NCBI GenBank assembly: GCA_964356315.1
Contig: CAYHHA010000003.1
Span: 19,279-83,278, forward strand
Direction of reading: 5' to 3'
Origin: CAYGFH01 sp964356315
GTDB taxonomy: Bacteria; Patescibacteriota; Microgenomatia; UBA10105; UBA927
Length of the DNA: 64,000 nt
Within the stretch, counting starts at the first letter, position 1. The number at the start of each line of letters is the position of its first letter. Position numbers and translations under genes: made by a program. Of this stretch, positions 56,601 to 62,600 are shown in pieces. The notes below the pieces were generated by a model. It had not been told where the DNA came from. It made no database searches and saw only the letters and a program-made list of their open reading frames with translations.

Positions 56601-59600
56601 ACACCCCATCGGCAAGCTGTAAATCTGCCGTACTGCCAACCTGTGTTTTGCTTGCTACATCTAGATACAGGTTGCCTTTTTCATAGAGTATGTTTACTTT
56701 TTGCCCATTTATCTCCAGTTGATATCTACCTTCTGCAAGACCTTTGGTCTTCATGAGATTTATGATTTCATTTGGCGTTTTATTTACAAGCTCTGCAGCG
56801 GTAAGTGTTTTACCGCCAGATTTAACTTCCCATATTTTTGCATTTTCAACAAGCTCAACCAGATCGCCTTTTGTCGCGGACTCGCTGATATCGCGAATGC
56901 GCGAGCGCTCGACTACCCGACCGGTTTTCACGGCTGTCACAACATCGACTTGGGCAAGAATAGGCTGAAGCGATCTATTTACCCAACTTGCCGCAGTCCA
57001 TAACCCTTTTGCCACAACATTCTTTGGCACCTCTGGCGTGCCGAGGAATGCGTCCTTCACATAGGTTGATGCACGTTTCCATATCGAAGGGCTGTTATTC
57101 ACTTTTACGGCCACTTCTTCACGGATTTTTCCGATTTCTTCAGCGCTGAACGCTTTATCTTTACCCATTTGTGCCATGGCCCGATCTACCTCTGTTTTGA
57201 TCTGTATCTCTTTCACCTGTGCATCGGTAAAGCTTAAGCGTCTAAACCATTCGACGCGATTCTGAGCAGCAATTGAAACTGCATCTGCACCACGAATATT
57301 CGCAAGAAGTATTCGAGGGCTCCAACTTTTGGTTTGCTCAAGCGAGGCAAGGGCAAGGCTAAATTCGTCTTTCAACGTCACTTTTCCACTATCTATTTCT
57401 CTCATTTTTGTGTTGAGTTCCGCAATATGACTACTCGCTGTTTCTGTCGTATAGGCAGATTTTTCCACACTCTTTGCGATTTTCAGCATTTTTTCCAACA
57501 GAACGATTGAACGGTCAAGTTCAGCTTTTACTTCCGGGCTCATTGTCCGGGTGCTGGAACCTGCAGCAGTATATGCATCTGAAAGTTGTTGTTGAAGCTC
57601 AGAAATCGATTCTCCAATTCTTGCCCGATTTTCTATGGCCGACTTTTCGAACAATGCCATATCAGCCTCTTCTTGAGCGGCTGCAAGCTTTTGCTTCTTT
57701 TCGTTGACTGTTTCGAGCATCTTCTTCTGTGCATCGGATGTATATGTGCTAAATTCGAATACTACCTTTGCCTTGCTTACATTACTCAGTGCCGCTGCAT
57801 ACTCGGGACTCGCAGGATCTGTTATTTTGAGTAATTCACTGCGGGCTTGCGCGAATTTTTTATACGTCTCCGATTGTCTATTAACCAATTTTTCGAACGC
57901 GTTTCGCGGATCAGTCGCTAGTGATCTTTCGATACTTGCCACCTGTTCTGCGGCATTTAATTTTGATCGAGCAGCTTCTATCTCCTGAGGCGTTGCTCCT
58001 GCTTTATATTTAATCTCTGTTACGCTTTTACCCTTTTCGAGAGCAACTTTTATCTCTGGTGAAAGTAAATCGAGATATCCTTTTTTCGCTTCTGTGAGAA
58101 ATTTCGTAACGCCTTCTGATAGTTGCCCTGCTTTTGTTTTTGTGGAGAATATTTTTGTCGTCTCTACGTGTGTTGCAACCCGGTAATCAACCGCTGCCGC
58201 AGTCCTCTCAATCATAACTTTCGTTGTAAATTCATTTTTTGAAACAACGCTCCCATCGGAGAGTGTTATCGACTTGCCTGGCTCCAAAGCTTTATAGGCA
58301 GCGGCATCAGCCATGCGATTCTGATACTCAATTTGACTTGACACTCGATCTGAACTGCCTGGTGTTGACGGCTCATGTTTACCAAGGGTTGACCCTGCCA
58401 TTGCTGCGGTCATAGCACAGGTTGCGCCCTCTGCGGCACTCTCAAATCCACCACCCGCCCATCGACCACAGGCAGTTACTGCAAATCCAATATTCACAGC
58501 CCGATCTGCCATTAACATTCTCTGGGCAAGCTGCGTTTGTGGATTTGCCAGAACCGTGGATGGAAGGGTGATTCTACCAATGGACATGGCCGTCAAACCC
58601 ACCATCAAAACACAATCAATAGATACCCCCTCTTTACAGGTTTGAATAGCCCCATCAGTAAATACTGCCGCACCAAGAAGACTAGTTCCACGTTGTGCCC
58701 AGACAGGAGCCTGACCAATGCTCGCTGCTGATTCTGCAAATTGCGTCGCCTTTTTTGCGTAGAGCGCAGTGTTTGCTGAGGCAGCTGCTCCTGCTATCGC
58801 TTCTTTTGCCGCTAATTGGGAATATGCATTACTTCTGGCCATATCGAGTGAAGCTGCGCTTCCTCGAACTGACTGAACAGATGTCGCTGTTGCAAACACC
58901 GCCATCGCAGTCGCTCTTCCACATTCGGCGTTATTTACCCCAGACCATCCTTTTTCTATTTCACATTTACTCCCTGCTTCGGCCCATGAGGTACCTGCAA
59001 ACCATGTGCTTAATCCGGCGGAAAAGCCGCTTTTTACTGTTGATGCCAACGCAGCCCGACCAACAGCGGTGCTCAATCCAAGTGTAGATACTGTACGAAT
59101 TCCTGATAAGCCGGGAAGCGCTATTGCGGATAATTCTCCGAATAACTGACCACCGCCTAAAACCCACCCACGCGTAACTTTTGCAGCACTCCCTTCTTTA
59201 AACCCTTCATACGCTAAATCAGATCCTTTTGCGAAATTTCCTGATGTGTGTCCATTGAGCCATAGCGCTGCTTTTGCAGCTCCACCGAGTTGATCGTACG
59301 TTGCATTCCAGGCTTGCTCAAGAATGATATAATTTGAGTTCATCGCAGCAGCATCTTTGATATTTATATCCGCTTGTCTATCACGTGAGGTAAACATGGA
59401 GATAAACTGATTATCAGCTTTCAGCCGCGCATACGACAGAATATTTTCCTGCCGAAATGCAGAGAGAGATTCTGGTGTGCTTTTTGTGATTTTCTGATCC
59501 TTTAACCACTGTTTATACGCGTCGCTTTTCTCGATTTCAGCATCTATTTTTAGCCTATCAGCCTCCGAGGTCAGAGAATCATATGTTCGCCCGACTTCTG

Positions 59601-62600
59601 CTGCAGCAAGTTGAGATCTATCCACTGAGGCGAGCGCAGTGTTATTTTTAATCGTCGCAAGATTATTCAACATCTTGAGCACTTTTGGATCTCCCTTGAG
59701 TATCGATTCTTGCATCCACCCTGATTCATCGGTAATAAGCGCCGCTGCATCCGGACCTAACTTTGTACTCTCTTCTGATGCGCCAAGGATTTTAAAATTC
59801 AGACCAAACAATCCCTTATCTGCAGCTTTTCGTTCAAGATCCCACCCATCCTTCAGAAGATCTCTCTGATACATTTCTGTCGTATATGTTTTACCATTAT
59901 TCGCCGGATTTTTCTCAAATTCTTTTTTCGCTTTGTCATAATCTGCCTTATATGTTGGATCGGTCTTATATACGTTTAATAAGTCTTCGTACGCTTTTGG
60001 ATCTGTGTTTTTTAAATCTTGCTGCACAATCCGCGCATTTGTCTCATCCGCCATGGGAGCATTTGCGGCAAAACCACCCGCTCCACCAAGCGTCAACACG
60101 TTTAACATGCCGTTTGCAACACCTTGAGTCCATATTTTTCCTGAATTATTCTGAACGGCGCTAAGATCCAATTGCCCTCGAACTACCTGATCTGCGACTG
60201 CGGCAGGGTTTGTACGTTTTGGATCGATATTTAAGATGAATCGTTCATCCGCAGTAGCCGGAAGTGTTTGTAATTGCTGGTTGAAAAATGCGGTACGGTT
60301 CGTTGGAGTATCTTTTCTCCCATTAAGGTAATTAATGTATAACGGAGAGTCTGTATATCCTGCCATTATCGCAGTTTTAGCAGGTGGAGAATACGCACGA
60401 TCTAATAATGTCGCTTTTGCGCCTGAACACGCCTTCCTATTTACTGCAGATTTTATCCCACTACCGATTCGAAGAACGTCGTACCATTCCCCAACCGGGC
60501 CACACTGTTGTGTGACGTTTTGGACCATACTTTGAACATCTGTGGCCAGTATTTCATCGTTATTGATTTGGTTTTGATATAATACAAAGCTACCTTTTGA
60601 TAATTTTCCTTCAATGAATTTCAGAGCCTCATCTTGTTTTACCTGAAACTGCATTGGGGATAATTTTGATTCCTTAAAAGCATTTGCGTAGTCTGTTTTA
60701 TTTTTAATTTGGTAGTCCAAAGATTTTATAAGCTCCGGATCATTTATCATCGCAGCCAGTTCTTTAAGATATGATGCCTTTTTTACAGGATCCACTTTTC
60801 CATCCGCTTTAAAACACTCTTGGCATGATCGGCGAAGCGCTATATCATCTAGAGATGCTTCATAATATCGAGTCTGCGCTCGAAGCGGATCATTTTTAGG
60901 GAGTGAAGCGGTCAGCGTAACATTGCGCCGCTCCGGAGAGCATGGATTATTGTCTCGTGATCCCGCTGAGCCGGGATTTAGCTTTAAACATAATTCCGCA
61001 TCATCCATGGGATCTGCCGTTGACATGACCGCATATATCTCTGTTTGATTATTTGCTTCTACCACGGTTGCAACCGTACTCGCTATGTCACTTAATACAT
61101 TTGTCGCACACTCCTCTTCTGTCTTCGCTTTATCTTCCATACAGACGGTGATCGCAATAGTTATCGCCCTATTTCGATTTGCGCCTTCAGTCGCTTCGAT
61201 GGCCTTTCCCACCGCATCACTATACTTTTTCTGTGCCAATTGAGATTCTTGCACTAATGCTGCATATTTTCTAACAACCTGGGCTGAACAGCCTACTGCG
61301 CTGATTAGTCTCTCTCCACCTGATACCGATGTCGCCGTACCACAGGTCGCATCGAGCTGTTTTAAGTTCGCCAACACCTGATTTGGATTTGCAGCACATG
61401 TGCTCGTTGTTCCATCTATTTGACACTGTTGCCAATCGTACTGGGCCTTGACATACTCATTTACATATCTGGTAACAAGATAATCGCCAAAACCTGCATC
61501 AAGGTTTTTTGTGTCGATTCCATCTTGACCACCCGTCTGCAGGAATGCTTTGTTCATCTGCTCCTTTAAGCCCTCACAAATAGAAACAGTGGACGCTCGC
61601 TGAATCTTACATCGCTCATATTTCTCTTTTTGATCCAGATAGGCACCTGCGGCGTCTTGGGATTGTATAGACTGAGCAAATTGTGTTTTGATGCCAAATA
61701 CGGTTTCTGTGTTTCCGAGCGTTTTTATACAAGAAGTATTTGTTCCACCTGCGGCGACACAGTCCTCATATACTTTTTGAAGCCTATCCACTTCAACTTG
61801 CTTTTTTGCATACAACGCAATGAGGTTTTTATCTGTCAATTGATAATATGTTCCATCTGTTCCAACGACGAGCCCTGGTGTTCCCTTGGCTAACAGGGCA
61901 TCGTATTGTGCTTTCGTCAATATTGTTCTTGAACCCGTAGGAACATTGCTAATATCAGCAACACACAATGGATCATCTATTTTACACTTTACCCAACCGA
62001 CAGTGTTATTTGCACCAGCACCACAAACCCACCCTCCTGAAACAATATCTCCATAGCTATACACTGCATTACCGGACCCGATACACTGGCCTGTTGGAGC
62101 CATCGTTATACTTGGATCATCTTTGTCAACCGATGCCGAAGCCGCAGACCGAAACAACGCAAGGGCAGCTGCGGTCTGCGTCTTTGATCCATCAAACCAA
62201 GCAGGTTTATATTTTGGCGTCAAGTCTTCAATCGTATACCCAACGTTAAGCTTGGTAAGATCGATATACTTTCCTGTCGCCCCTTCACATCCATATAAAT
62301 GATTACTCTCCCCGAGAACGATCGCGCCGGCCTCAATCGCACCACAGGTCATCTTCCCTGTGAGATTTGGCTTATTTGATGCGACGATAATAACGTTGAT
62401 CGCCGTGGCTGTTGGAGGCGTAATAGAGGGAATTACCGCGGAAGATGCTGACTGTGGAGTCTGAGTTATGACTGCAGTTATTTGAACAAGAGGGATGCTG
62501 GCAGGTGATGGGTTAGCTATCATACACCGTGTCACGTCATGTGTTTTCTGTATACACAAACCGAGTTCTTCTTGTTGTTTCTGAAGCGCTGTTTTTATGA